A stretch of DNA of 64,000 bases. Source: an uncultured Alphaproteobacteria bacterium. Lineage in GTDB: Bacteria > Pseudomonadota > Alphaproteobacteria > RF32 > CAG-239. This document shows, piece after piece, positions 8,535 to 16,861 of the stretch. Position 1 is the first letter of the stretch; each line of letters opens with the position of its first letter. The stretch is from assembly GCA_934273635.1 (NCBI GenBank), contig CAKQSV010000002.1:1-64000 (forward strand). The letters run 5' to 3'. A model generated the notes under the pieces. That model did no database searches. It saw only the letters and a list, made by a program, of their open reading frames with translations, and was not told where the DNA came from. Made by a program: the position numbers and the translations under genes.

Positions 8535-10354
8535 TTGTTTTCTAACTCTTCTTTGAGCATTTGAATTTCGAGCCACTGATTTTCTGATTGGGCGATTTCA
8601 GCCGCCACGCTCTCGTGACGCGCGGTCAACTCGTTAAACTTGTCAGGATTTTGAGTGTAAAGTTCGCTATCCGCCAACGCGGTTTCAATTTTTTGCAATT
8701 CCGTTTCAAGTTCGGTGATTTTTTGCGGCAAAACCTCAAGCAGACGCTGTTGATTGTAACTCAGGCGCGTTGCCTTTTTGCTCTCCGGCGCGGCACTTTT
8801 CTTGGTCTCTTTTGACGGTGTTTTTTTAGCTGGTTCAGATTTTTGCGGTGTTTTATTTTGCATTTTAGCCAACAGTTCGCTATAACTTCCGGCGTGTTCC
8901 ACCGCGGTGCCATCACCGGACATATAGATGATAGAGGTCACAACTCTGTCTAAAAAGTCGCGGTCGTGACTGACAATCAAAACCGTACCTTCGTATTCCG
9001 CCAGCACCTCTTGCAACAGGTCAAGCGTGTCCATATCCAAGTCGTTGGTCGGCTCGTCGAGCACCAAAAAGTTGGACTTTTTCGCCAACGCCACGGCTAA
9101 CATCAAGCGATTTTTCTCACCGCCGGACAAGGCGGCAACAGGGCATTTGGCCTGATCGGGCTTGAACAAAAAATCTTTAAGGTAAGCCACCACATGGCGA
9201 TATTTGCCACGCACAAAAATATGGTCGCCTTTATCGCACAAAGTTTGCCACAATGTTTTTTTGGGGTCAAGCGTGTCACGATTTTGGTCAAAGTAGGCTT
9301 CTTCAAGATTTTTACCAATACGCACAAAGCCCGAATCCGGCTCCAAGCGCTTGGTCAACAGTTTGACCAGAGTGGTTTTGCCGGCGCCGTTAGACCCGAC
9401 AATGCCGATTTTATTGCCTTTAATCACACGGGTTGAAAAGTCTTTGACAATCACACGGTCGCCATAAGTTTTATTGACGTGCTTGGCCTCAATCACCATT
9501 TTGGAGCGCAAATCAGCCTCTTCCACCTCAAGATTAACCGAGCCGATTTGCTTGAGTTGTTCCCTACGCTCCTGACGCAACTGTTGCAAGCGACGCAAAC
9601 GTCCCATATTGCGGCGACGGCGCGCGGTCACGCCTTTGTGCAACCACTCGGTTTCTTCCTCCAGCTTCTTATTGAGATTTTTCTGCTCAATAATCTCTTG
9701 ATTAATAACCTGCTCCTGCCACTCTTCAAAAAACTTAAAACCTTTATTGTTGCGGCGCATTATTCCCCTATCCAACCAAAACGTGGTTTGAGAAATATTG
9801 CTCAAAAACATACGATCGTGGCTGATGAGTACCACCGCGCCCCGAAAACTTTTGATAATGTTCTCGAGCTTTTCAATGGTCGGCATATCAAGGTGGTTGG
9901 TCGGCTCGTCGAGCAATAAAATATCGGGCTCACCAATCAGAGCCTTTGCCAACGCGGCCTTTTTGCGCTCGCCGCCGGAAGATTCAAACGGCGCCTGATG
10001 TTCACGAATGCCCAGCTCTTTGATTAAGATATCGGCTTTATAATCCTGATTTTGCTCGGTGTTTTCAAGCCCTGACAGCACCACATCGCGCAGGGTTTTA
10101 TAGCCCGTAAAATCAGGCTCTTGCGGCATATAAGAAATTTTGGTATGCGGCTGAATAAAAATCTCGCCGTCATCGGGTTCTTGCACGCCACTGATAACTT
10201 TCAGCAACGTCGATTTGCCGCAGCCGTTGCGCCCCACAAGCGAGATTTTATCGCCGCGGTTAATGCTAAACTCAACATTTTCAAACAACTGATTGGTGCC
10301 GAAAGCCAGTCTGACGCCCTTAACGGTCATTATCGGCGGTTCTACATAATTCAT
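8531..10354 (-). CDS. uup: ABC-F family ATPase, Uup-like
   Basis: 607 residues with two ABC domains and no membrane segments. Domain 1: Walker A GRNGCGKST near 42, signature SSGGERKK, Walker B LLLDEPTNHLD. Domain 2: Walker A GSNGAGKTT near 323, signature LSGGEKNR, Walker B LVLDEPTNDLD. The Arg-rich ABC-F linker (ARRRRNMGRLRRLQQLR) sits between, and a C-terminal coiled coil follows a Lys/Pro-rich spacer, as in Uup. ABC-F proteins act on ribosomes; Uup is also linked to branched-DNA intermediates. It follows the TerB-like gene by 2 nt and is probably cotranscribed with it. Confidence 0.93.
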   Translation of the reverse strand: MNYVEPPIMTVKGVRLAFGTNQLFENVEFSINRGDKISLVGRNGCGKSTLLKVISGVQEPDDGEIFIQPHTKISYMPQEPDFTGYKTLRDVVLSGLENTEQNQDYKADILIKELGIREHQAPFESSGGERKKAALAKALIGEPDILLLDEPTNHLDMPTIEKLENIIKSFRGAVVLISHDRMFLSNISQTTFWLDRGIMRRNNKGFKFFEEWQEQVINQEIIEQKNLNKKLEEETEWLHKGVTARRRRNMGRLRRLQQLRQERREQLKQIGSVNLEVEEADLRSKMVIEAKHVNKTYGDRVIVKDFSTRVIKGNKIGIVGSNGAGKTTLVKLLTKRLEPDSGFVRIGKNLEEAYFDQNRDTLDPKKTLWQTLCDKGDHIFVRGKYRHVVAYLKDFLFKPDQAKCPVAALSGGEKNRLMLAVALAKKSNFLVLDEPTNDLDMDTLDLLQEVLAEYEGTVLIVSHDRDFLDRVVTSIIYMSGDGTAVEHAGSYSELLAKMQNKTPQKSEPAKKTPSKETKKSAAPESKKATRLSYNQQRLLEVLPQKITELETELQKIETALADSELYTQNPDKFNELTARHESVAAEIAQSENQWLEIQMLKEELENN

Positions 10355-10356
10355 GG

Positions 10357-10779
10357 CTACAAATCTTCTTCAACCAACTGGATGCCCTCAAGTTTCCACT
10401 CAATGCCTTTGGCCGCCCAAATAAAAAAGTCGCCGACTTTTTCGCCGCTGACGCCAACAGCCTCGGCGATTTGATAGATATTACGAATCTCGTCATCGGT
10501 GATTTCGTGATCGGCAATCGCCAACATTATCATCTCGCGGATAATGTAGCGTTGCGCCCGCAAATCGTCCAAACCTTTGAGGCTTTTTATCAACGTGTCT
10601 TTATCGGGTGTCGGCAATGTTACAAATTTTTCTTCAGGGATGCCGGCTTCTTTTATCTGCAAGTGCAGGTATTCTTTTTTTATGGCATTATCGGGGCCGC
10701 TCAAATTTAAAATATATGTCAAAGCCTGAAGGTAGGCGTTTTTCTCTTTGGCATTAAATTTTTTAGGCATATACAGCAT
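10357..10779 (-). CDS. TerB-like small cytoplasmic protein
   Basis: 140 residues. The C-terminal half (MLAIADHEITDDEIRNIYQIAEAVGVS) has the pattern of TerB-like helical domains: hydrophobic helix, acidic A-D-x-x-I-x-x-x-E turn, then a helix ending in a lgvs-type motif. The assignment is by pattern and is tentative. A longer frame exists, but ATG 10779 is preceded by AAGGGG at 5 nt, and residues upstream of it would be an unusual Cys/Ile-rich stretch. It is followed after 2 nt by uup. TerB-like domains often sense or bind metals or membranes; nothing here fixes the function. Confidence 0.65.
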   Translation of the reverse strand: MLYMPKKFNAKEKNAYLQALTYILNLSGPDNAIKKEYLHLQIKEAGIPEEKFVTLPTPDKDTLIKSLKGLDDLRAQRYIIREMIMLAIADHEITDDEIRNIYQIAEAVGVSGEKVGDFFIWAAKGIEWKLEGIQLVEEDL

Positions 10780-10894
10780 CTCAACCCCTTTGTTTTTGTT
10801 TCTTGCAATATATATACAAGAGAAAATAAAGATTTGCAAAAAAAAATAAAAGTTTTATAAATAAATATTATAATTTTTTTGCAGGAGACACATT

Positions 10895-11290
10895 ATGCCT
10901 TTGAAAATTGAGCTGAAACCGCATGAAAGTATTATCATCGGCGACGCGCTGATTACAAACGACAACGAACGTACTCGTTTTTATATTGAGGGTAATGTGC
11001 CGATTTTGCGCGAGAAGTTTATTTTGCGCGAGAACGAAGCCAACACACCGAGCAAGCGGGTTTATTTTATTGTGCAACAAATGTATTTGGCCAAAGACGC
11101 CACCAAGCTCAACAATTTTTATATTGAGTATGTGCGCGACCTGCAAAAGGCTGCACCGAGTCTCAAACCGTTGATTGACCCTATCAGCGAGGCTATTCTG
11201 AAGTGTGATTTTTATAGTGCCATCAAAAGCGCCGCCGCTCTGGTCAAAAAAGAGGACGAGGTTTTTGGTGAACTTTTTAACCAGTTGTAA
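10895..11290 (+). CDS. flbT: Flagellar biosynthesis repressor FlbT
   Basis: 131 residues, the usual FlbT length. FlbT is an alphaproteobacterial post-transcriptional regulator that binds the flagellin mRNA leader and couples flagellin translation to hook completion. The family pattern is clear: PLKIELKPHESIIIGDALITN, RFYIEGNVPILREKFIL, RVYFIVQQMYL. GGAG at the proper distance precedes ATG 10895. It lies 146 nt upstream of flagellin 1 on the same strand, which fits regulation of that gene. The partner gene flaF is not seen in the window. Confidence 0.95.
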   Translation: MPLKIELKPHESIIIGDALITNDNERTRFYIEGNVPILREKFILRENEANTPSKRVYFIVQQMYLAKDATKLNNFYIEYVRDLQKAAPSLKPLIDPISEAILKCDFYSAIKSAAALVKKEDEVFGELFNQL

Positions 11291-11336
11291 TTACTGAATT
11301 TTTCGTTTATTTTGAGCAAGATATATCTAAAGTTAT

Positions 11337-11358
11337 ATGCCGGCGTTATTGCCGGCAT
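11337..11358 (+). terminator. Hairpin between flbT and flagellin 1
   Basis: ATGCCGGC (11337-11344) pairs perfectly with GCCGGCAT (11351-11358) around a 6-nt loop, followed by TGGTTTTATG rather than a clean T tract. It may be a weak terminator for flbT or a structure in the flagellin leader. Confidence 0.45.
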
Positions 11359-11436
11359 TGGTTTTATGTGCTATATTCCAAACTGTACCGACAGTAAGAA
11401 CGGTATTTATAATCCACAGAATTTAGGAGAAAAGCC

Positions 11437-12291
11437 ATGTCTACTATATCTTTAACCGCAAGTATGCGTTCTAACTTGTTATCTTTGCAACAAACTTCTG
11501 ATTTGATGAGCCAAACCCAAGAGCGTTTGGCAACCGGTAATAAGGTGAACTCAGCCATTGATAACCCCAGTTCTTATTACACCGCTCAATCTTTGAACAA
11601 CCGCGCCAGCGACTTGAACTCTTTGTTGGACAGCATGGGGCAGGCTATTTCAACCATTCAGGCTGCTGATGAAGGTATTGAGGCTATCACATCTTTCGTT
11701 GAACAAGCTAAAGCCGTTGCAACATCGGCATTAGACGCTAAAGATCATACCGAACGCGCCGAATATATGAAACAGTTTAACGAAATCAGAGACCAAATTG
11801 ACAAGTTGACTAAAGACTCCGGCTATAAGGGTGTCAACTTGATTGGCGGCGACTCTTTGACCGTAACCTTTAACGAAGACAGAACCTCAAACATTACCAT
11901 TACAGGTAAAGACGCATCAACCACCGGTTTGGGAATTGTCGAGGCCAAGGATTGGGGTAAAGTTGCCGATGATGATGCCGGCGCAACTCCGGAAGAGTTG
12001 AAAGCGCAAGATAAGGCCATTAACGATGCGATTGACAATATCACCAAGGCCACAAGCACACTGCGCGCTATGTCTTCTGACTTGGGTAACTACTACTCTA
12101 TTGTTGAAACCCGCGAAGACTTTACCGAAAATTTGGTAAACGTTCTTGAGGAAGGCGCCGACAAGCTGACGTTGGCAGATATGAACGAAGAATCTGCAAA
12201 TATGTTGGCTCTGCAAACCAGACAGCAACTGGCCATCAACTCTTTGAGTTTGGCTTCGCAAGCCGCTCAATCGGTATTGAGCCTGTTCTAA
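11437..12291 (+). CDS. Flagellin 1 (short form)
   Basis: 284 residues. N-terminal D0/D1 helices (SMRSNLLSLQQTSDLMSQTQERLATG, then VNSAIDNPSSYYTAQSLNNRA) and the C-terminal D0 (ANMLALQTRQQLAINSLSLASQAAQSVLSLF) are typical. The central variable domain is very short, so the filament surface formed by this subunit would be minimal. AGGAG sits 7 nt before the ATG, and TATAAT at 11408-11413 is a possible -10. A strong terminator follows, so the gene is monocistronic. A second, longer flagellin lies at 28.6-29.9 kb with nearly identical termini. Confidence 0.95.
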   Translation: MSTISLTASMRSNLLSLQQTSDLMSQTQERLATGNKVNSAIDNPSSYYTAQSLNNRASDLNSLLDSMGQAISTIQAADEGIEAITSFVEQAKAVATSALDAKDHTERAEYMKQFNEIRDQIDKLTKDSGYKGVNLIGGDSLTVTFNEDRTSNITITGKDASTTGLGIVEAKDWGKVADDDAGATPEELKAQDKAINDAIDNITKATSTLRAMSSDLGNYYSIVETREDFTENLVNVLEEGADKLTLADMNEESANMLALQTRQQLAINSLSLASQAAQSVLSLF

Positions 12292-12303
12292 AAAACAAGT
12301 TAC

Positions 12304-12337
12304 AAAAAGAGCCGAACAGAAGTTCGGCTCTTTTTTT
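12304..12337 (+). terminator. Rho-independent terminator of flagellin 1
   Basis: AAAAAGAGCCGAAC (12304-12317) pairs with GTTCGGCTCTTTTT after a 4-nt AGAA loop, ending in a T tract. The A/T flanks also allow use from the opposite strand for trcR. Confidence 0.93.
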
Positions 12338-12361
12338 GGTTTATCTCAATCATACGCGAGA

Positions 12362-12913
12362 TTATTTCTTTTTCGCATGGGCGGCTTTTTCGGCACGAGA
12401 ACGGCACAAGGTAATTGCCTTATCCAAATCTTTTTCCGTGCACAAACCAATAGCTACCGGATTTTTCGGACGCAGATTAATCATATCACGGTGGGTGCCG
12501 TTGCGGATTGCCTCAATGGTGGGCTTAGTGGTACCGATGAGTTTGCAGATTTGAGCGTCAATAACCTCAGGACAATTTTTCAAAACCCACAAAATGGCGT
12601 TAGGTTTCTCACTGCGTTGGGTCGGCGACAACAGCTTTTTAGCCTTGGTGTTTTTGAGTTTGACGTTGCGTTCCAGTTCGCAAGCTACCAAAGCGGCGGA
12701 ATTATCGGCCTCGCAGCGGCGGATTTCTTCTATGGTGAGCTGATTGTTGTCAATCGGGCTCAAACCCATAATATTAAACGAAACATCGCCATCGGCAATC
12801 GCTTGAATCTCAAGTTCGTGCAATTCACAAAAATCAGCAATCTGTTTGAACGTCAAAGTCGTGTTTTCAACCAACCAAACCGCCGTGGCTTTAGGCATCA
12901 GAGGAGCCGTCAT
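12362..12913 (-). CDS. trcR: DUF1013 family cell-cycle transcriptional regulator (TrcR)
   Basis: 183 residues. The DUF1013 family is nearly confined to alphaproteobacteria and is annotated as the cell-cycle regulator TrcR. Family hallmarks: N-terminal MPKATAVWLVENTTLTFKQIADFC, AIADGDV, DNNQLTIEEI, KPNAILWVLKNCPEVIDAQI, KLIGTTKPTIEAIRNGTH, and the RPKNPVAIGLC block. Two helix-turn-helix-like segments can be seen (about 17-40 and 115-140). AAAGGA stands 8 nt before ATG 12913. It converges on flagellin 1 and shares that gene's terminator. Confidence 0.93.
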   Translation of the reverse strand: MTAPLMPKATAVWLVENTTLTFKQIADFCELHELEIQAIADGDVSFNIMGLSPIDNNQLTIEEIRRCEADNSAALVACELERNVKLKNTKAKKLLSPTQRSEKPNAILWVLKNCPEVIDAQICKLIGTTKPTIEAIRNGTHRDMINLRPKNPVAIGLCTEKDLDKAITLCRSRAEKAAHAKKK

Positions 12914-13036
12914 ATTCTTAATCCTTTCATATTTGCTATATATATCAAAATTTGCTTTATAAAATTGTCGTTAGGATAGTTTTTCTTTGCGCAATATACA
13001 AGTCTTTTTTTTAAGATTTTCAAAAATTAATCGTCT

Positions 13037-14632
13037 TTAGGCGCTCATTTTATACAACGGCAGAGACATTTCACTGCGGCGCAGGTTTTTATCACCCAAA
13101 AACTCAAACTTATACGGCGTATCCAACAATTCATCTTTGATGGTGGCATTAACAATAATCTCTTGATTATAGGCATAATCCAAAACATCCGAGATATACG
13201 CATTAAGGTTGACCGCCATATCGGAAGGTACCTCCAAAACCGCCACTTTATCATCCATAATCAAATTGTATTCGGCGTGCTTGTCTTTGAACTCGTCAAG
13301 TTCCGCATGCAAGGCGAGCGAGAACTTTACCGCCTGCTCCACCTTGGAAAAACGCACCGATGTAATATCTTCGGACTCGACCACGTCTTTGCCGTGAAAG
13401 CGCTGCACCAGTCCCGCCACCATATTGCGCAAGTCGGCGCGAACCGCATTTTGCTCCTCATCATTAACACTTTTCTCGTCATCATAGATATGAGCGCTCA
13501 GACGAACATTGACCAGGCACTCAAACACGGCGCCATTGTTGTCGCCCTCCCCCTCAGCCGTGGCGGAAGTTTCAATCTCGGTACTGGTTTCGGGACGGGT
13601 GTTGGAACCAATCCATTTTTCAAGCGTGGTTTTCAAAACGCCGGCATCCATAGGGATGCCGTGAATCACCTGAGACATCAGGTAGGCGCCCACTCCCGAC
13701 AAAAAGACCGCAACTTTATTATCGCCATAACTGCGTTTGGCCTCATAAAAAGCCTGCAAATCAACATTGTCACCCTCCAAGACCTTAAAGGCCTCGTAGA
13801 GCAGCGAATTGGCCTCAGCCCACAACAGATGCCCATAACGCGAAAGCTCAAGACACCCGCCGTAAACCACAAGTTCAATCCCCAGTCGATTGAAACTATC
13901 GGTCAACCGGATTTTAACATCAAGATTGTTCAAAATTTGCGACAGGTAGTCAACAATGTACTGCTTATATTCTAACGGCGCCTCAGGGAAAACCGGAACA
14001 ACAACCTCTTTGCCATTGTCGTTGAGATTGTAATTATTAATCAGCGAGGCAGCGTGGCGGAAAAAGTGTCGCTCGTTAATCAGCTCTTTTTCGCCCTGAT
14101 GAAGCGTATAAAACACGTTCCAAGGGATTTTATAAAACAGCAGCGGCGCCGCTATCAGCAAAAAGATGATGAAAAAGCCAAAGAACAACACGCTTTTACG
14201 CTGCTCGTCCGGCACCAAAAATTCAACCATCGGTACTGCCAGACTGACAAGGATATTAGCCAAAATCAAGCTGAAAACAATAATGAGAATCAGCTTCATT
14301 ATGGCTTTGGAAACCACGTTCGACGCCAACATCTTAAACGGCGTGGCCTCAACATTATATTCGCCCTTAAGGTCATCAAAAATGCTGTCTTCAACGGCTT
14401 TTATTTTTTCTTTGGTTTTGACCTTAAGACCGCTGATGTATTCCACGCTCTCTTGAAACGAGTTATCGTCCGTGTCATAAATCTCACGGATTATCTTGAC
14501 CGGACGGTTGCCTGCCTCCACCTCTTTGGCACAAAAAACAGCCTCTTGCCTGTCCTCGCCCGAGAACTGCTCAACCAACTGCCAACCGTTACCGTCGTCA
14601 GAATAAACTTCGTATCTTACAATTTTTACCAT
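13037..14632 (-). CDS. Membrane protein with a degenerate nucleotide-cyclase-like C-terminus
   Basis: 531 residues. Residues 1-70 form a small soluble domain (VYSDDGNGWQLVEQF, VKIIREIYD). Two membrane segments follow (about 111-139 and 148-167), then a long cytoplasmic part. The last 170 residues resemble a class III adenylate/guanylate cyclase: FECLVNVRLSAHIYDDE at the first metal-site position, GKDVVESEDITSVRFSKVEQAVKFSLALH in the central helix, and FEFLGDKNLRRSEMSLPLYKM at the end. Neither the expected first metal Asp motif nor the central GD motif is conserved, so catalysis is doubtful. The cyclase reading is by eye. It stands alone, reverse strand, downstream of rpmE. Confidence 0.7.
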   Translation of the reverse strand: MVKIVRYEVYSDDGNGWQLVEQFSGEDRQEAVFCAKEVEAGNRPVKIIREIYDTDDNSFQESVEYISGLKVKTKEKIKAVEDSIFDDLKGEYNVEATPFKMLASNVVSKAIMKLILIIVFSLILANILVSLAVPMVEFLVPDEQRKSVLFFGFFIIFLLIAAPLLFYKIPWNVFYTLHQGEKELINERHFFRHAASLINNYNLNDNGKEVVVPVFPEAPLEYKQYIVDYLSQILNNLDVKIRLTDSFNRLGIELVVYGGCLELSRYGHLLWAEANSLLYEAFKVLEGDNVDLQAFYEAKRSYGDNKVAVFLSGVGAYLMSQVIHGIPMDAGVLKTTLEKWIGSNTRPETSTEIETSATAEGEGDNNGAVFECLVNVRLSAHIYDDEKSVNDEEQNAVRADLRNMVAGLVQRFHGKDVVESEDITSVRFSKVEQAVKFSLALHAELDEFKDKHAEYNLIMDDKVAVLEVPSDMAVNLNAYISDVLDYAYNQEIIVNATIKDELLDTPYKFEFLGDKNLRRSEMSLPLYKMSA

Positions 14633-14647
14633 TTATGATGATTCCAC

Positions 14648-14683
14648 AAAAAAACCTGCATAGATTATAACTCCATGCAGGTT
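14648..14683 (-). terminator. Rho-independent terminator of rpmE
   Basis: On the reverse strand AACCTGCAT (14683-14675) pairs with ATGCAGGTT (14661-14653), followed by a T7 tract. Confidence 0.85.
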
Positions 14684-14703
14684 AAAAAACACTAAACAAG
14701 CAA

Positions 14704-14943
14704 TTAGTTAGCGCTGGTGTCTTTTTTGAGACCAAAAGCGGCAAACTTAGTGTTAAACTTAGATACCTGACCACCGGTATCAACCATACGGTGAACACCA
14801 GTCCAAGCCGGATGAGACTTAGGATCAATTTCGAGGGTCATTTTGGCGCCGGCTTTACCCCAGGTTGATCTGGTTTTCATTTCAGTACCATCGGTCATCA
14901 CATAAGTAATCTCGTGATAATCCGGATGAATATCTTTTTTCAT
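14704..14943 (-). CDS. rpmE: 50S ribosomal protein bL31, zinc-independent type
   Basis: 79 residues. The start MKKDIHPDYHEITYVMTDG and middle TRSTWGKAG, DPKSHPAWTG, VSKFNTKF match alphaproteobacterial L31. No Cys is present, so this is the C-minus form that does not bind zinc. GGAGAAG precedes the ATG. It has its own promoter and terminator and so is monocistronic. Confidence 0.96.
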   Translation of the reverse strand: MKKDIHPDYHEITYVMTDGTEMKTRSTWGKAGAKMTLEIDPKSHPAWTGVHRMVDTGGQVSKFNTKFAAFGLKKDTSAN

Positions 14944-14987
14944 AGTTTCTTCTCCAAATTTTATATAATTGACATAAATTTAGTGCT

Positions 14988-15016
14988 CTTATACATTACT
15001 CTCAAAAATAACGCAA
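14988..15016 (-). promoter_or_regulatory. Putative sigma-70 promoter of rpmE
   Basis: On the reverse strand TTGCGT (15016-15011) and TATAAG (14993-14988) are separated by exactly 17 bp and lie about 45 nt before the rpmE start. Confidence 0.5.
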
Positions 15017-15043
15017 GTACTAATTTAAATTTTTTTTAATTTT

Positions 15044-16033
15044 TTAGTCCAGTTCTTCAACCTCGACCATATTTTTATATTCATCATCAGCGGAAGAGTT
15101 CACCACCTTAATGCTGAAATTTTTGAAACCGCGGGTCAGAAAATATGACCGAACTTCGGTGGCGCGAGTCAGGCTCACTCTCTTTTTGCGGAAGGAATCT
15201 TCGCCGTTGTCAAAGTTATAGGCCTTAATGGCGATTTTTTTGCGGCGATCTTTATCAAACTTTTGCACTGCCTCTTCCAACGTTTGCTGACTGTCAGACG
15301 TCAGCTCGGACGAATCTGAAGGGAACGTGACGGCATAAACCTCTTTTAATGCCGGCGCGGCGTTTTGCTCGGGCAGATTATCGGAGTTGGCGGAAATCAC
15401 CAATGATTCGGCAACTGCAGATTGTTGCGGCTGCTCCGCGGTTTTGACTTCTGTTGTCGGCAACGGGGTTACCTCCGCCGACTTGTCGCTCTCTTGAACT
15501 TTATCTGCGATTTGCGCCACAATTTTTTCTTCAGTCACGACCGTCGGGGTTTGAGGTTCAGCCGTTTTTTCTGTTGCCTCAGCCAAAGGTGTTTCGGCAG
15601 CTTTCGGCGCCTCGGCTTTTACCTCGGTTTTGGTCTGCGGCGCGGTGTTTTCCTCAACAGGCACGGTTTTAGGTGCCTCAGACAAAGGTTCAACTTTTAC
15701 CGGCTCGACCGGTGACGGCGCCGCAACCTTTGCCTCTGCCTTTGCTTTTACCTCCACCTTAGGCGCGGCGGTTTTGTTTTTTTCAGCCACCGTTTTCTTC
15801 TTAGCGGCGGGCTGTTTTGCGGCTTTTTTCGCTTTTACGACCTTTTTGGCTTTTGCCGGTTTTGCAGTATTTTTAACTTCAGGGAAAAGAGGTTGCGCCG
15901 GAACGAATCCGATACTGTCCTGCGGCACGGCATCCAATACCGACAAATCAACATAAACATCATCGGCCGCAAGAGTTTGTTCAGCCACAAACATGGCACA
16001 AACGGCGGACAAAAACAGCAGTTTCCCACGCAT
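15044..16033 (-). CDS. Secreted OmpA-like protein with Lys/Ala/Pro/Glu-rich linker
   Basis: 329 residues. A signal peptide (MRGKLLFLSAVCAMFVAEQTLAA) is followed by a short ordered stretch (YVDLSVLDAVPQDS), then a low-complexity region rich in A, K, P, E, V and T (about 55-225), then a compact C-terminal domain. The last 100 residues (YAVTFPSDSSELTSDSQQTLEEAVQKF, IAIKAYNFDNG, SLTRATEVRSYFLTRG) resemble an OmpA-like domain without the usual NRR motif. The linker could span the periplasm. AGGGA precedes ATG. It sits 21 nt after the inositol-monophosphatase-like gene and probably ends the efp unit. Confidence 0.82.
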   Translation of the reverse strand: MRGKLLFLSAVCAMFVAEQTLAADDVYVDLSVLDAVPQDSIGFVPAQPLFPEVKNTAKPAKAKKVVKAKKAAKQPAAKKKTVAEKNKTAAPKVEVKAKAEAKVAAPSPVEPVKVEPLSEAPKTVPVEENTAPQTKTEVKAEAPKAAETPLAEATEKTAEPQTPTVVTEEKIVAQIADKVQESDKSAEVTPLPTTEVKTAEQPQQSAVAESLVISANSDNLPEQNAAPALKEVYAVTFPSDSSELTSDSQQTLEEAVQKFDKDRRKKIAIKAYNFDNGEDSFRKKRVSLTRATEVRSYFLTRGFKNFSIKVVNSSADDEYKNMVEVEELD

Positions 16034-16054
16034 CTCTTTTTCCCTAAAGTTTAA

Positions 16055-16861
16055 TTATTTGAACAAGCCGCAAATTTTTTTGCCAAGCTCGGCATTGGTG
16101 GCAATCAGGTTGCCGCTGCCGATAACCAAATCCAGATTTTCGGAGCGGATATCTGCCTGATTCATCTCGTAGATGTAACCCCCGGCCTCTTTAACCAACA
16201 GCAATCCGGCGGCAAAATCAGCCAACTTGTTGCTCAGGCTGACGTGCGCATCGAGTTTGCCGGATGCGACATAAGCCAAATCAAGCGCGCAAGAGCCGGA
16301 AACACGAACATTGTCACAAGCCGAAACAATGCGGTTTTGGATTTTGTCGTATTCCATAGCGCTCTTATTGTAGCTCACCAATGTTCCAACCAGAGCCTCG
16401 GACAGTTCTTTGCGAGACGACACGCGCAGGCGCTCGTGATTGCGGTAGCCTTCTTTGAACGCTCCCTTGCCTTTTTCGGCAAAGTAAAGGTTATCCAAAG
16501 CCGGATTATAAATTACGGCACTGATTATTTTGCCGTTTTCATAAATTGCAACCGTCAAGGCAAAATGCGGCACGCCGTGCGCAAAATTAACCAGACCGTC
16601 AAGCGGATTCACTAAAAAGCAACCACCCTGAGCCGGAAGCTTGGAAGCATCGTCAACCAGAGGATAGTCAGGGTGAATTTTACCAAGTTCAACCTGCAGA
16701 GCCTTGCTGACCTTATTATAAGTTCCAATCACAAACTCTTTGTAGCCTTTAACCGAAGACTGAAGCTGCTCAATCTCGTTAAAGTCTCTGTCCATATTGG
16801 AAGCGGCTTTTTTAACGCCGTTAATCAACAGCGTCATACGCGGAGAAAGGTATGCGACCAT
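16055..16861 (-). CDS. Inositol monophosphatase family protein, active site degenerate
   Basis: 268 residues, the SuhB/IMPase fold throughout. The metal sites are altered. The usual E-E pair is Asp70-Asp71 (LVDDAS). The D-P-L-D-G-T motif reads N-P-L-D-G-L at 85-90, so the first metal-binding Asp is Asn85 and the catalytic Thr is Leu90. The later W-D-x-A-A-G reads A-D-F-A-A-G (Asp215 kept, Trp lost). These are positions used for Mg binding and catalysis in the family, so a non-enzymatic role is likely. In E. coli SuhB also has an rRNA antitermination role. The start overlaps the efp stop by one base (TAATG), a neighbourhood common in alphaproteobacteria. Confidence 0.88.
   Translation of the reverse strand: MVAYLSPRMTLLINGVKKAASNMDRDFNEIEQLQSSVKGYKEFVIGTYNKVSKALQVELGKIHPDYPLVDDASKLPAQGGCFLVNPLDGLVNFAHGVPHFALTVAIYENGKIISAVIYNPALDNLYFAEKGKGAFKEGYRNHERLRVSSRKELSEALVGTLVSYNKSAMEYDKIQNRIVSACDNVRVSGSCALDLAYVASGKLDAHVSLSNKLADFAAGLLLVKEAGGYIYEMNQADIRSENLDLVIGSGNLIATNAELGKKICGLFK

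Noticed and set aside
11359..11436. Sigma-28 or sigma-54 promoter for flagellin 1
   Set aside because: Only a TATAAT (11408-11413) is seen; no convincing -35, -24/-12 or sigma-28 pattern could be matched.
12377..12979. 200-codon forward frame opposite trcR
   Set aside because: Antisense shadow of a well-supported gene; no family pattern and no start signal.
13163..13975. 270-codon forward frame opposite the cyclase-like membrane protein gene
   Set aside because: Antisense shadow; composition is Asn/Gln/His-rich as expected from reversed host codons.
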